Source: Bryobacteraceae bacterium
Lineage (GTDB): Bacteria; Acidobacteriota; Terriglobia; Bryobacterales; Bryobacteraceae
Length of the DNA: 40,851 bases
Assembly (NCBI GenBank): GCA_025980665.1
Contig: JAICXC010000037.1
Location: 1-40,851, forward strand
Direction: 5' to 3'
Shown piece by piece: positions 1-8,358 of this stretch; position 1 is the first letter of the stretch, and every line of letters starts with the position of its first letter. A program made the position numbers and the translations under genes. Under the pieces are notes generated by a model. The model ran no database searches. It was given only the letters and a program-made list of their open reading frames with translations, and was not told the DNA's origin.

Positions 1-842
1 ACTTTGGAAATATCGTTTCCGAATAGGTCTGACTGGAGCGTCGACTCGCGCGCGTTCATCCAGTTGACATTCCCACGCACGGTATTGATCTCGCCGTTAT
101 GGCAAATGTAACGATACGGATGCGCCAACTGCCAGGTGGGAAACGTGTTGGTCGAGAACCGCTGGTGCACCATGCTCAAGCAGCTGCGCGTCTCCGGGTC
201 CCGCAATTCTTTGTAGAAGTCGTCGATCTGCGGCGCGAGGAGCAAGCCCTTGTAAACGATCAGCCGCGACGACATGGAAGGGACGTAGAAGAAATGCTTC
301 TCGGAAAGATCGGTCTCGCGAATTTCGGATTCGACGCTCCGCCGCACTACGTACAGCTTGCGCTCCAGCTGGTCTTGCGTCATGTCGGCGCCGCCGCGGA
401 TAAATACTTGCTCGATGTAGGGCTGCGTGGCACGCGCGGTCCGGCCGATGGCGTCCCCATGCACGGGAGTATCGCGCCATCCCAGGACCGTAAGTCCTTC
501 TTCCTTGGCGACGCGCTCGACGATGCCTTCGCAGATCAGCCGTTGCTTCGGCTCGACTGGCAAGAACATCATGCCCACGCCGTAGGTGCCCGGTTCGGAA
601 AGCGAAAAGCCCAGCCGGGAGCACTCCCGCGAGAAGAATTCGTGCGGGATCTGGATGGTGATGCCGGCGCCATCGCCCGTTTCCGGATCGCATCCACAGG
701 CGCCGCGGTGGGTGAGGTTGATGAGGATCTCGATGCCTTTGCGGATGATATCGTGGGATTTCTCACCGTTTAGGTTAACGATGAACCCCATCCCGCAGGC
801 GTCGTGTTCATAGCGGGGGTCGTAGAGCCCTTGCTTGACCAT
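1..842 (-). CDS. gltB: Glutamate synthase large subunit, N-terminal part (cut by window edge)
   Basis: This is the first 280 codons of the large subunit of NADPH/ferredoxin glutamate synthase, which makes glutamate from glutamine and 2-oxoglutarate in the cytoplasm. The reading frame is open from an ATG at 842 to the window edge. The visible part is the class-II glutamine amidotransferase domain: the motif EHDACGMGF puts the nucleophile at Cys16, so a 15-residue propeptide would be removed, as in known GltB. Further family motifs are THRGACG, DGAGI, the RFSTNTFPTW segment and HNGEINT followed by RGNVNWM near the cut. It is divergent from a LysR-type regulator, the arrangement known for gltAB/gltC in Bacillus. 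The FMN-binding and C-terminal domains lie outside the window. Confidence 0.96.
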   Translation of the reverse strand, partial: MVKQGLYDPRYEHDACGMGFIVNLNGEKSHDIIRKGIEILINLTHRGACGCDPETGDGAGITIQIPHEFFSRECSRLGFSLSEPGTYGVGMMFLPVEPKQRLICEGIVERVAKEEGLTVLGWRDTPVHGDAIGRTARATQPYIEQVFIRGGADMTQDQLERKLYVVRRSVESEIRETDLSEKHFFYVPSMSSRLIVYKGLLLAPQIDDFYKELRDPETRSCLSMVHQRFSTNTFPTWQLAHPYRYICHNGEINTVRGNVNWMNARESTLQSDLFGNDISK

Positions 843-926
843 AGTCTAGAGTACTATCTGAAACACTATTACGTCAATAGAAAGTATGGACTTGTAGTAT
901 TAGTACCGCTAATATATAATAGATTC
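843..926. promoter_or_regulatory. Divergent gltB / LysR-gene promoter region with two LysR-type dyads
   Basis: Two inverted repeats of the T-N11-A type are visible: CTATT-N5-AATAG at 866-880 and TATTAG-N5-CTAATA at 898-914. Rightward, TTGTAG (892-897), a 17-base spacer and TATAAT (915-920) form a good sigma-70-like promoter ending 6 bases before the GTG at 927. Leftward, TTGACG (877-872), an 18-base spacer and TACTCT (853-848) end 5 bases before the gltB ATG. The first dyad therefore covers the gltB -35 and the second lies in the regulator's own promoter, fitting activation of gltB and autoregulation. Binding itself is inferred. Confidence 0.65.
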
Positions 927-1838
927 GTGGACGAGATTGGTCTCAAGCTTTTCAGAGACATCGCGCAGACACGTAGTTTTAGCCGTGCGGCGGCCATGAA
1001 CGAATTGAGCCAGTCGGCCGCCAGCCAGCACGTGCAGGAACTGGAGCGGACCTTCGGGACCACCTTGCTGGACCGCTCCCGGCGCCCCCTTCTCGTTACC
1101 CCTGCCGGCCAGCTTTACGCCGAGTTCTGCCGGGATGTGCTGCGGCGACGGGTCGAGCTCGAAGAAGCCTTGAAGGTTCTGAAACATGATTCGGCTGGCA
1201 CGGTTCGTGTCGCCTCGATTTACTCCGTGGGATTGAGCGAAATGGTGGAGCTCGAAAAGCTGTTCGCCGGACGGCATCCAGAGGCGGGTCTCGAAGTCCA
1301 ATATTTACAACCGGCTAAAGTCTATGCCGCCGTCTTGGCCGATCAGGTCGATCTAGGGCTGGTGAGCTATCCGCATTCCACGCGCGAGATCAAGGTAATC
1401 CCCTGGCGGCAGGAGGAAATGGTGCTCGCCACGGCGCCGGACCATCCACTGGCCAAGAAAGCAGCCGTCATCCGCGGGGCGATCCCGATCGAAGATTTGA
1501 ACGGCGTGGACTTCGTCGGGTTCGACGAAGAGCTACCGATCCGTGGCGACGTAGATCGCTTTCTCAAAGAGAAGGGCGTGGAAGTGAACGTATCGGTTCA
1601 CTTCGACAACATCGAGATGATCAAGGAAGCGGTGGCGCACAGGGTCGGGGTCAGCATCATGCCACATCGCGTCATGCGGGAAGATATTCGCCAAAAGCGG
1701 CTGGCGGCGATCCGGCTCGCTGGCGCATCGCTGTACCGACCGTTAGGAATCATCCATCGAAAAAGGAAACGCTTTCAGCCGGTGGCACAGGCGTTCCTGG
1801 ATTTGCTGTGCGAGAAGCCCGTGCCTGAGGCCGCCTAG
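927..1838 (+). CDS. LysR-family transcriptional regulator (GltC-like position)
   Basis: A LysR-type regulator of 303 residues. The N-terminal winged helix-turn-helix spans about residues 3-62 (FRDIAQTRSFSRAA, then SQSAASQHVQELE), followed by a linker helix and a periplasmic-binding-like effector domain from about residue 85. I chose the GTG at 927 because the HTH needs to begin there and no other usual start codon lies close by. A longer in-frame reading from 804 would run through the gltB promoter and start region. TATAAT ends only 6 bases upstream, so the mRNA is probably leaderless. Divergence from gltB suggests control of glutamate synthase in response to a metabolite such as 2-oxoglutarate or glutamate, by analogy with GltC. 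Its last four bases overlap the end of the convergent TerB-like gene. Confidence 0.9.
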   Translation: MDEIGLKLFRDIAQTRSFSRAAAMNELSQSAASQHVQELERTFGTTLLDRSRRPLLVTPAGQLYAEFCRDVLRRRVELEEALKVLKHDSAGTVRVASIYSVGLSEMVELEKLFAGRHPEAGLEVQYLQPAKVYAAVLADQVDLGLVSYPHSTREIKVIPWRQEEMVLATAPDHPLAKKAAVIRGAIPIEDLNGVDFVGFDEELPIRGDVDRFLKEKGVEVNVSVHFDNIEMIKEAVAHRVGVSIMPHRVMREDIRQKRLAAIRLAGASLYRPLGIIHRKRKRFQPVAQAFLDLLCEKPVPEAA

Positions 1839-2350
1839 ATCTTTTTTAGAACGGTTAGCTGATCTTTCCACCGCGACCGGACCGCAATAAAATCTGGATG
1901 ACCCAGCCCCAGTTCGTTGACGATCTGGCGGATCTCGTTGTCCTCCGTCGTCGAGATGCCAGCTTCCGCGGCTGCGACCGCGAACAAGCAGTCGAGGAGC
2001 GCCAGTTTCTCTTCGCGCGTGGCGATCCGGCTAAACTCGCGCGTTACCAGGAAATTCTCGGTGCCTCCAAAGAGTTGCGCGCGCGTCTTGGCGGTCTGGA
2101 CCACGATCATGGCCTGCTCCTCCGGCAGCCCACCCCGTTCCATGATGATCCGCTCCATGGCGTGGACTTCTTCTGGGCTGATCTTGAGATCGGCATTGGC
2201 CACACGGCTCAAGATGTATCCAAATGCGGCGATGAAGCGGGCGCGCGCAGGGTCCATCTGATCCAGCGCCTCAATTACCTTGCGGACGGTTTCCGTATCG
2301 CCGGCTACTGCGTGCTGGTCGGGAATGCCGAGAAAACTGCGGATCGACAC
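1835..2350 (-). CDS. TerB-like (tellurite-resistance TerB / DjlA-like) family protein
   Basis: A 171-residue, mostly helical cytoplasmic protein resembling the TerB/COG4103 family, whose fold is shared with the N-terminal part of co-chaperone DjlA. Family features visible are the acidic segments ANADLKISPEEVHAMERII (about 52-70) and the second helical repeat EEKLALLDCLFAVAAAEAGIS. The role of such stand-alone TerB proteins is unknown; tellurite resistance should not be assumed. It begins 14 bases after the MauE-like gene on the same strand, so the two are probably co-transcribed. The stop shares four bases (CTAG) with the stop of the convergent LysR gene, leaving no room for a terminator between them. 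Confidence 0.8.
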   Translation of the reverse strand: MSIRSFLGIPDQHAVAGDTETVRKVIEALDQMDPARARFIAAFGYILSRVANADLKISPEEVHAMERIIMERGGLPEEQAMIVVQTAKTRAQLFGGTENFLVTREFSRIATREEKLALLDCLFAVAAAEAGISTTEDNEIRQIVNELGLGHPDFIAVRSRWKDQLTVLKKI

Positions 2351-2364
2351 GCTACTCGGTCTCT

Positions 2365-3333
2365 TTATTCAACGACGCCCATCTGCTTCAGTAGCGCAAT
2401 ATGCTTGGATGGATTATCTTCATCGAACTGCGTGGGCAGAATCACGCCGGTCTGCCGTCCCCGTTCGATGAGCGCCGCATAAGGAGGATTATCGAACTTG
2501 AAAATTTCTCGTAACTTGGCTGAGTCGGTCGAGGTTTTGGCGTGGAAGCCGCTGTCCTTCAGGTAGGAGGCTGCAAATTGTGGAACACGCGTGGGTATGC
2601 CAACCACAGTAACGTCATCCTTGAACTTTAGGGGCGCCATACTCTTTCCCACCGCGAAACAGGTCCCGCACTCTGGATCATAAAAGAACAAGAACACCCG
2701 GCCTTGCTGCAAAGACATCGGCTGGCCGTCGACCATAATGGAATCCGGCGCCTTGAGCCCGGTTAGCTTGCTATACGCCGAGCCGAAGCTGACCCCCGCG
2801 AATACTGCCACGGCACCCAGAATCACGGCAGCCGTACGGAGCCCTTGGGAACGCTTGGCCCAGATTCCGGCAATCGCGGCGGCGGCCAGGAAAGCCAAGT
2901 CGCCATAGAAAAAGCCAGGACCCACCGAACGCCGCATGTCGATGCTGATTCCAAAGGGCAGGGTGAGTACCGGAAAACAGCTGCAATCGCGGCCGATCAA
3001 GGCTCTATAATTCCATCCGATATAGCCCATGAATACCAGCAGGAGGAGGCCTGCCAACATGGCTCCCCAGCGTCGGAAGCGCGGCACCAAGATCAGCACC
3101 CCGGCGGTGGTTTCCGCCACTGCCAAAAGCAGCGCCAACGGCAGGGTCAGGTCGTAGGGCACTAGAAGATTCTTAGCCAGGTTGGCGAACTTGTACGGGT
3201 CAATTGCCTTATAGACGCCCGCGCAGATAAACAGGAAGGCCACAACCAGTGCGGCTGTATGACTCAGAAGGTTCTTCCAGGGGGGCATTTCGACGGAGCC
3301 GGCTAAGGGGCTCACCGTAGTACTTGAGGCCAT
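2365..3333 (-). CDS. MauE/DoxX-like membrane protein fused to a thioredoxin-like domain
   Basis: A 322-residue inner-membrane protein. An N-terminal MauE/DoxX-type four-helix region (about residues 24-180) includes the typical YKAIDPYKFA start, a helix rich in leucine at 61-84, and a Cys-x-Cys pair (C117, C119) after the third helix. The C-terminal 130 residues look like a thioredoxin-fold domain outside the membrane, with a CxxC motif at C222-C225 (PECGTC). The combination suggests disulfide or quinone-linked redox chemistry, as proposed for MauE with MauD, but the substrate is unknown. TAAAAT ends 7 bases before the ATG. An internal Met16 is an alternative start. It is divergent from thrB with only 42 bases between. 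Confidence 0.82.
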   Translation of the reverse strand: MASSTTVSPLAGSVEMPPWKNLLSHTAALVVAFLFICAGVYKAIDPYKFANLAKNLLVPYDLTLPLALLLAVAETTAGVLILVPRFRRWGAMLAGLLLLVFMGYIGWNYRALIGRDCSCFPVLTLPFGISIDMRRSVGPGFFYGDLAFLAAAAIAGIWAKRSQGLRTAAVILGAVAVFAGVSFGSAYSKLTGLKAPDSIMVDGQPMSLQQGRVFLFFYDPECGTCFAVGKSMAPLKFKDDVTVVGIPTRVPQFAASYLKDSGFHAKTSTDSAKLREIFKFDNPPYAALIERGRQTGVILPTQFDEDNPSKHIALLKQMGVVE

Positions 3334-3340
3334 ATACTCT

Positions 3341-3346
3341 ATTTTA
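3341..3346 (-). promoter_or_regulatory. -10 element for the MauE-like gene
   Basis: TAAAAT on the minus strand ends 7 bases before the ATG at 3333, predicting transcription starting at or within a base or two of the start codon. No clear -35 is seen. Confidence 0.5.
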
Positions 3347-3375
3347 GCCGGAAGCGTGCCAGAATAGTTGGATTC

Positions 3376-4278
3376 ATGCCTTCCGCGCGGAAAACCGTTC
3401 GTGTACCTGCATCCAGCGCGAACCTCGGCCCCGGTTTTGACGCCCTGGCGCTGGCTCTAAACCTATACCTGGAATGCCGCTTTCGGGGGGCCGATTCGCT
3501 GGCCATTTGCGCTTCCGGACGAGACTCTGGTTCTATCTCGACAGCCGCGGATAACTTCATTTGGCAGACCGCCTTACGGGTGGCCTCCGACACCGGGGCG
3601 GCCATGCCTCCCATTGAACTCGAGATCGCCAATGACATCCCCATCGGCAAGGGTCTGGGGTCGAGCGCGGCCGCTCTCACGGCCGGAGTGGTCATTGCGA
3701 ATGAGGTTTTGGGGCTCGGCTGGGACGCGCATCGGGTCCTGGACGAAGCCGCGCAAATCGAGGGACATCCTGATAATGTCGCGGCGTGCGTGCTGGGCTC
3801 GATCGTGGCCAGCGCCATCGATTCCGAGGGAGTCGCACGGGCCGTTCGTCTGGAACTTGATCCCCACTACAACGTCGCGGTTGTCGTGCCGGATTTCATG
3901 TTGCCGACTTCGGAAGCACGGCAGGTTCTACCGGAAACTTACTCTCGCGCCGACAGCGTGTTCAACGTACAGCGCAGCGCGCTACTGATCGCGGCCCTGG
4001 CGACGGGAGCCCGGGATGTCTTTCCTACCGCTCTCGAAGATCGCATGCATCAACCGTATCGCTACAAACTAGTGCCGGGACTTGAGGAGATCACTAAGCT
4101 TCGAGCTCCTGGTCTGCTCGGCTGTGCCCTCAGTGGGGCCGGTCCCTCGATATTGGTGTTCCACGAACGCGGCCAGGAAGATGTGTGTCAATTGGTGCGC
4201 GATGTTTTCGCGAGTCGCGGGCACAATTCGGAGATCGTGTGTTCGGCGGTGTCGACCCAAGGGTATACCTTGAAGTAG
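3376..4278 (+). CDS. thrB: Homoserine kinase
   Basis: A 300-residue GHMP-superfamily kinase that phosphorylates homoserine to O-phosphohomoserine in threonine synthesis. The N-terminal [13 protein letters not shown] motif (10-22) is characteristic of homoserine kinase, the ATP-binding loop [12 protein letters not shown] is at 89-100, and the third GHMP motif (LSGAGPSI) is near the C-terminus. Length is normal. No other threonine gene is in the window, so thrA and thrC must be elsewhere. The stop codon TAG shares one base with the GTG start of the next gene, so translation of the two is probably coupled. Confidence 0.95.
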   Translation: MPSARKTVRVPASSANLGPGFDALALALNLYLECRFRGADSLAICASGRDSGSISTAADNFIWQTALRVASDTGAAMPPIELEIANDIPIGKGLGSSAAALTAGVVIANEVLGLGWDAHRVLDEAAQIEGHPDNVAACVLGSIVASAIDSEGVARAVRLELDPHYNVAVVVPDFMLPTSEARQVLPETYSRADSVFNVQRSALLIAALATGARDVFPTALEDRMHQPYRYKLVPGLEEITKLRAPGLLGCALSGAGPSILVFHERGQEDVCQLVRDVFASRGHNSEIVCSAVSTQGYTLK

Positions 4279-6302
4279 TGTCTTCCAACCGCCTCGCGCA
4301 CGAAAAAAGTCCGTACCTGCTACAGCACGCGCATAATCCGGTGGACTGGTATCCGTGGGGGCAGGCTGCACTTGATAAGGCCCGCCAGGAAGACAAGCCG
4401 ATTTTTCTGTCGGTTGGTTATTCGACCTGTCATTGGTGCCACGTCATGGAGCGCGAGTCGTTTGAGAACGATGACGTCGCCAAGGTCCTGAATGAGCACT
4501 TTGTGCCAGTCAAAGTGGATCGGGAAGAACGGCCGGATCTGGACCGCGTGTACATGCTATTTGTGCAGGCGTCCACCGGCAGCGGCGGATGGCCGATGTC
4601 GGTGTGGCTCACGCCCGAGGGCAAGCCGTTTTTCGGCGGGACGTATTTTCCGCCTGACACGCGGTATGGCCGGCCGGGGTTCCGCGCCATTCTCGAAAGG
4701 TTGGCGCGGGCTTGGCGCGAGGACCGCGCCAAAATCGAGGAATCAGGCGCGCATGTGCTCGAACAGCTACTCCAGTACAGCCAGCACGGCACTGGAGAAC
4801 GGGGCCAGGTCGGACAGAATGCGCTCGATTCTGCGTTCTATGCCTTCCGCAGATCGTTCGATCCGCAACTCGGCGGATTCGGCGCCGCGCCGAAGTTTCC
4901 GCGGCCGAGCGTGCTCAATTTCCTATTGCGGTACGGCGCGGCTACGGGGAATGACGAAGCTCGCGATATGGTTTTAGTGACCCTGCGTGCGATGGCCAAG
5001 GGCGGCATGCACGATCAACTGGGCGGGGGTTTTCATCGTTACTCGGTGGATGAAAACTGGTTCGTGCCCCACTTTGAAAAGATGCTGTACGATCAGGCGC
5101 AGCTGGCGACATCGTATCTTGAGGCGTACCAAATCACAGGAGAATCTCAGTACGCCGATGTCGGCCGCGACATCCTCGATTACGTGTTGCGCGATCTGGC
5201 GCATCCGGACGGCGGATTCTATTCGGCTGAGGACGCCGATAGCGCTGTCGATCCGGCCAAGCCCAACGAAAAATCGGAAGGCGCCTTCTACATCTGGAGC
5301 TATCAGGAAATTGTGGAGGTTCTCGGCGAGGCCGAGGCCGGGGTGTTCTGCCGGCGGTTCGGCGTCAAACCGAATGGCAACGTGCAGGAAGATCCGCACG
5401 GCGAATTCACGGGCCGCAACATCCTCTATGCGGCGCAAGACGTGCCGGCCAACAAACAATCGATTGCGAGGCTGCTCGAAGTTCGTTCGCGCCGGCCACG
5501 CCCGCACCTCGATGATAAAATCCTGGCCGGCTGGAACGGCATGATGATTTCGGCATTCGCGAAGGGCGCGCAGATTCTCGGTGAGGCGCGCTACGAACAA
5601 GCGGCTCGTGACGCACGGAATCTCCTTCATCGGCACTTGTGGCGCGAGGCGGATTCGACGCTACTGCGCCGTTATCGCGATGGAGATGCAGCTATTGAGG
5701 CATTCCTGGACGATTACGCGGCACTGATCAACGCCCTGTTGGATTTGTACGAAACGGCGTTCGACCCGGCAGATGTGACGTGGGCGGCGCAGTTGGCGGA
5801 ACGCGGCCTAGCGTTGTTTCAGGATACGGAGGGCGGCGGTTTCTTCAGCTCGCCCGCGAATCAAGGCGACCTGGTGCTCCGTCTCAAAGACGATTATGAC
5901 GGCGCGGAACCATCCGGGAATTCGGTAATGGCGCTCGCTCTGCTTCGGCTCGCACGCATGACGGGAAGGGACGATTTCCGGAAAGCAGCCGACCGTACGC
6001 TCGAAGCATTCTCGGGCCGCATGCTCGCGGGCGGCTCCGGATTGCCACAGATGCTGGTATCGCAAATGTTCGCGATGGGGAAGCCGATGGAAATCGTCCT
6101 GGCGGGACCTCGTGACCAACAGGTCGCGATGCTGGCCGAGATCCGCAAGCGTTTTCTACCCAACGCCGTCGTCATGCAGTCTTCTGAAGCCCCCAATGCC
6201 ATGCCGTCGATAGACGGGCTCGCTACCGCGTATGTTTGCGAGAACTACGCATGCAAGCTTCCTGTCACGGAAGCGGCGGCGCTTGCGGAATTACTACAAT
6301 AG
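4278..6302 (+). CDS. YyaL/SPATA20-type thioredoxin-fold protein (DUF255)
   Basis: A 674-residue protein of the widely conserved DUF255/YyaL family, which joins an N-terminal thioredoxin-like domain to an (alpha/alpha)6 barrel resembling N-acylglucosamine epimerase or glycosidases. The N-terminus [21 protein letters not shown] is diagnostic. The CxxC motif is C51-H-W-C54, followed by [16 protein letters not shown]. The biochemical function is not established; bacterial members have been linked to redox or sugar-related roles only by inference. I chose the GTG at 4278 because it gives the usual family N-terminus and overlaps the thrB stop by one base; the ATG at 4185 would read 94 bases of thrB in another frame. 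tpx follows 6 bases after the stop. Confidence 0.92.
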   Translation: MSSNRLAHEKSPYLLQHAHNPVDWYPWGQAALDKARQEDKPIFLSVGYSTCHWCHVMERESFENDDVAKVLNEHFVPVKVDREERPDLDRVYMLFVQASTGSGGWPMSVWLTPEGKPFFGGTYFPPDTRYGRPGFRAILERLARAWREDRAKIEESGAHVLEQLLQYSQHGTGERGQVGQNALDSAFYAFRRSFDPQLGGFGAAPKFPRPSVLNFLLRYGAATGNDEARDMVLVTLRAMAKGGMHDQLGGGFHRYSVDENWFVPHFEKMLYDQAQLATSYLEAYQITGESQYADVGRDILDYVLRDLAHPDGGFYSAEDADSAVDPAKPNEKSEGAFYIWSYQEIVEVLGEAEAGVFCRRFGVKPNGNVQEDPHGEFTGRNILYAAQDVPANKQSIARLLEVRSRRPRPHLDDKILAGWNGMMISAFAKGAQILGEARYEQAARDARNLLHRHLWREADSTLLRRYRDGDAAIEAFLDDYAALINALLDLYETAFDPADVTWAAQLAERGLALFQDTEGGGFFSSPANQGDLVLRLKDDYDGAEPSGNSVMALALLRLARMTGRDDFRKAADRTLEAFSGRMLAGGSGLPQMLVSQMFAMGKPMEIVLAGPRDQQVAMLAEIRKRFLPNAVVMQSSEAPNAMPSIDGLATAYVCENYACKLPVTEAAALAELLQ

Positions 6303-6308
6303 AGATAT

Positions 6309-6836
6309 ATGGAGAGACCAGGAGCTACAACACTCAGAGGAAATCCGCTGACGGTGCTGGGGCCGGCGTTGAAGCCGGGCGAGAAGGCGCCGGACTTTAA
6401 GGCGGTCGACGATTCACTTAAAGATGTCAATCTGGCAGGAACGGGAGGCGGTGTCCGGATTTTCAGCGTAGTGCCCTCGCTCGATACTCCGGTGTGCGAT
6501 GCGCAGACCAAGCGGTTCAATGAAGAAGCCGGCAAGCTGCCCGACGTGAAGATTTACACCATTAGCATGGATCTTCCCTTCGCGCAAAAACGTTGGTGTG
6601 GGGCCTACGGGGTGGACCACGTCAAGATGGTTTCCGATCATCGGGCTGGATCTTTCGGTGAGGCGTACGGAACCCTGATCAAGGATCTTCGTATCATGAG
6701 CCGCGCGATCTTCGTGGTGGATAAGAACAATGTGATTCGCCACGTCGAGTATGTCAAGGAAGTTGCGGATCATCCCGATTACGAGGCTGCGCTCGCAGCA
6801 GCGCGGGCGGCTGCTAGCGGAGCCGCATCCGCGTAG
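6309..6836 (+). CDS. tpx: Thiol peroxidase (atypical 2-Cys peroxiredoxin)
   Basis: A 175-residue Tpx peroxiredoxin, which reduces hydrogen peroxide and alkyl hydroperoxides using thioredoxin. The peroxidatic cysteine is C63 in SLDTPVCDAQT and the resolving cysteine C97 in KRWCGAYGV, a spacing of 34 that matches E. coli Tpx (61 and 95). Other family signs are GPALKPGEKAPDF and the final SRAIFVVDKNNVIRHVEYV strand region. The C-terminus has a short alanine-rich tail. It follows the thioredoxin-fold DUF255 gene by 6 bases, so a shared redox role is plausible; TACAAT 8 bases before the ATG may also give it its own start. Confidence 0.96.
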   Translation: MERPGATTLRGNPLTVLGPALKPGEKAPDFKAVDDSLKDVNLAGTGGGVRIFSVVPSLDTPVCDAQTKRFNEEAGKLPDVKIYTISMDLPFAQKRWCGAYGVDHVKMVSDHRAGSFGEAYGTLIKDLRIMSRAIFVVDKNNVIRHVEYVKEVADHPDYEAALAAARAAASGAASA

Positions 6837-6863
6837 CTCGCCCCTGTAGGATATAACTCGGCG

Positions 6864-6894
6864 CCTGTGCTGACGTGCGATGCGTCGGCACAGG
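6864..6894 (+). other. Strong hairpin downstream of tpx
   Basis: CCTGTGCTGAC (6864-6874) pairs with GTCGGCACAGG (6884-6894), eleven pairs including one G-U, with a 9-base loop. Neither side is followed by a run of T, so it is not a classic intrinsic terminator. It may stabilise the tpx mRNA end, serve a factor-dependent end, or be a protein site. The rest of the 144-base gap (6837-6980) shows nothing I can name. Confidence 0.5.
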
Positions 6895-6980
6895 AACTGC
6901 CGCCAGATCCGTACAATGGTACTAGTCGAGTGTCGATCAAACTTTTCAAGTCAGGATAGCGCTGTGGGACCGGCCTTAGC

Positions 6981-8333
6981 ATGAGCGACGCAACCTTCGG
7001 GACCTGGAGTGCCGTGGCGAGTCCGCTCACCATCGAGTATTCCTTGGTGGTGATCGAGGAGATTCGGCAGGAAGTTGCGGAAGGTTTCCAGAAGCTTTCG
7101 CGCGGCGGGATCGAAGTGGGCGGCCTGTTGTACGGCGTGAAGGAAGAGCAAACTGTGCGGATCATGGCGATTCGCCCAATGTCTTGCGAACACGCCAGCG
7201 GTCCGACCTTTCGCCTATCCGAGCGGGATCGCGCCGCATTGCACGAGCAGATTCGCCACGATGCAGCGGACTCGCGTTTAGAGGATCTGGTGTGTGTGGG
7301 CTGGTACGTCTCGCATACGCGCACCGAAATCACGCTGGCCGAATCCGACCAGGAGATTTTTTCGACGTTTTTTGCCCAGCCGTGGCAGGTGACTCTGGTG
7401 GTGCGGCCGAGCCGGGGCGGAAACATGCGCGCCGGATTCTTCGTTCGGGAGCCGGCGGGCACACTAAACAGCAGCCAGAGTTATCTGGAGTTCAACTTCC
7501 CGGACAGGATGGCGGGGGTCTTTGAAAATCGTGGGGAGAATCGCGGGGAACGACGCCCCGAGCCTCGCGGGGATCGACCAAGACCGACTGCCGTGCGGCC
7601 GCCGCCGGAGCCTCGTAGCGCTCCCATCGCCGAAGTGCCGCTTCCCATGCCGACGCCGGAGGTCCGTTCTGTTGTGCAAGCGAGTCCGGTGCGGCCTCCG
7701 TCCAACCCGACATCGCTGTTCGGACAGCCGATGCAGGCGCCCTCTGCCATTCCTTCCGCATTTGATCTGATAGAGCCCGATCCCGATTCGAGTCCCGTTA
7801 AAAGGACTTCGGGTAAGAAGTGGCTCTGGCTGGTGGCGGCCTTGATCGTGATCGGTTTGCTGGCGGCGACAGGAGCACGCTTTCTGACATCCGATGCCGC
7901 AAACGAAACGATTTCGCTGAGTGTTTTGGAGCGTGAGGGCCAACTGGATATCGAATGGAACCGTCTCGCCGCGCCGATATCCAAGGCGGTAGGCGGCGCC
8001 CTGGAGATTGCCGATGGCCCGCAGAACCGCAGTATCCCCCTGAATCCAGCCGAATTGGCGCTCGGAAAGTTCTCTTATAAGCGCGATACCGGCGACATTC
8101 AAGTGCGTATGATCGTCGACGAGCCCGGTGGAAAAAAGGTGCAGGAGGCTTCGCGCTTTCTTGGTCCACCGCCGTCCTCGGGAAACGCGGAGCAGTTAAA
8201 AACGCTACAGCAGCGCAAAGACGAACTGGAGACCGAGGTGAACCGCCTCAAGCAATCGAATGACGACCAGGCGCAGCGAATCCAGCAGCTGGAGCGCACG
8301 TTGAAAATCCTTCAGACCAGGCAAGGGAACTAA
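6981..8333 (+). CDS. Membrane-anchored protein with degenerate MPN/JAB domain and periplasmic coiled coil
   Basis: A 450-residue protein of unusual build. Residues about 15-158 form an MPN/JAB (Mov34) domain: GGIEVGGLLYG carries the conserved glutamate (E45), and GWYVSHTRTEITLAESD matches the JAMM metal site region. The first zinc histidine is replaced by Val110, while the second histidine (H112) and the aspartate (D123) remain and the conserved serine is Ala120, so normal deubiquitinase-like catalysis looks unlikely. Residues 183-275 are a proline/arginine-rich linker. One membrane helix lies at about 281-298 after a basic stretch, which predicts an MPN domain in the cytoplasm. The rest is periplasmic and ends in a coiled coil (about 403-447). 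No ubiquitin-like or E1/E2 gene is nearby. Function unknown. Confidence 0.8.
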   Translation: MSDATFGTWSAVASPLTIEYSLVVIEEIRQEVAEGFQKLSRGGIEVGGLLYGVKEEQTVRIMAIRPMSCEHASGPTFRLSERDRAALHEQIRHDAADSRLEDLVCVGWYVSHTRTEITLAESDQEIFSTFFAQPWQVTLVVRPSRGGNMRAGFFVREPAGTLNSSQSYLEFNFPDRMAGVFENRGENRGERRPEPRGDRPRPTAVRPPPEPRSAPIAEVPLPMPTPEVRSVVQASPVRPPSNPTSLFGQPMQAPSAIPSAFDLIEPDPDSSPVKRTSGKKWLWLVAALIVIGLLAATGARFLTSDAANETISLSVLEREGQLDIEWNRLAAPISKAVGGALEIADGPQNRSIPLNPAELALGKFSYKRDTGDIQVRMIVDEPGGKKVQEASRFLGPPPSSGNAEQLKTLQQRKDELETEVNRLKQSNDDQAQRIQQLERTLKILQTRQGN

Positions 8334-8358
8334 CCGGCGGCGACGGTTCATCGATATC

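Noticed and set aside
99..773. A 224-codon open frame on the plus strand
   Set aside because: It runs opposite gltB, whose minus-strand translation carries all family motifs; the plus-strand product has no recognisable domain.
804..926. A longer N-terminus for the LysR gene
   Set aside because: It would read through the gltB start and promoter, and the HTH begins properly at the GTG at 927.
1835..2350. Tellurite-resistance locus
   Set aside because: Only a TerB-like protein is present; no terC, terD, terZ or related genes are seen.
4185..4277. An ATG giving the YyaL-type protein 31 extra residues
   Set aside because: That part lies inside thrB in another frame and does not resemble the family; the GTG at 4278 gives the normal N-terminus.
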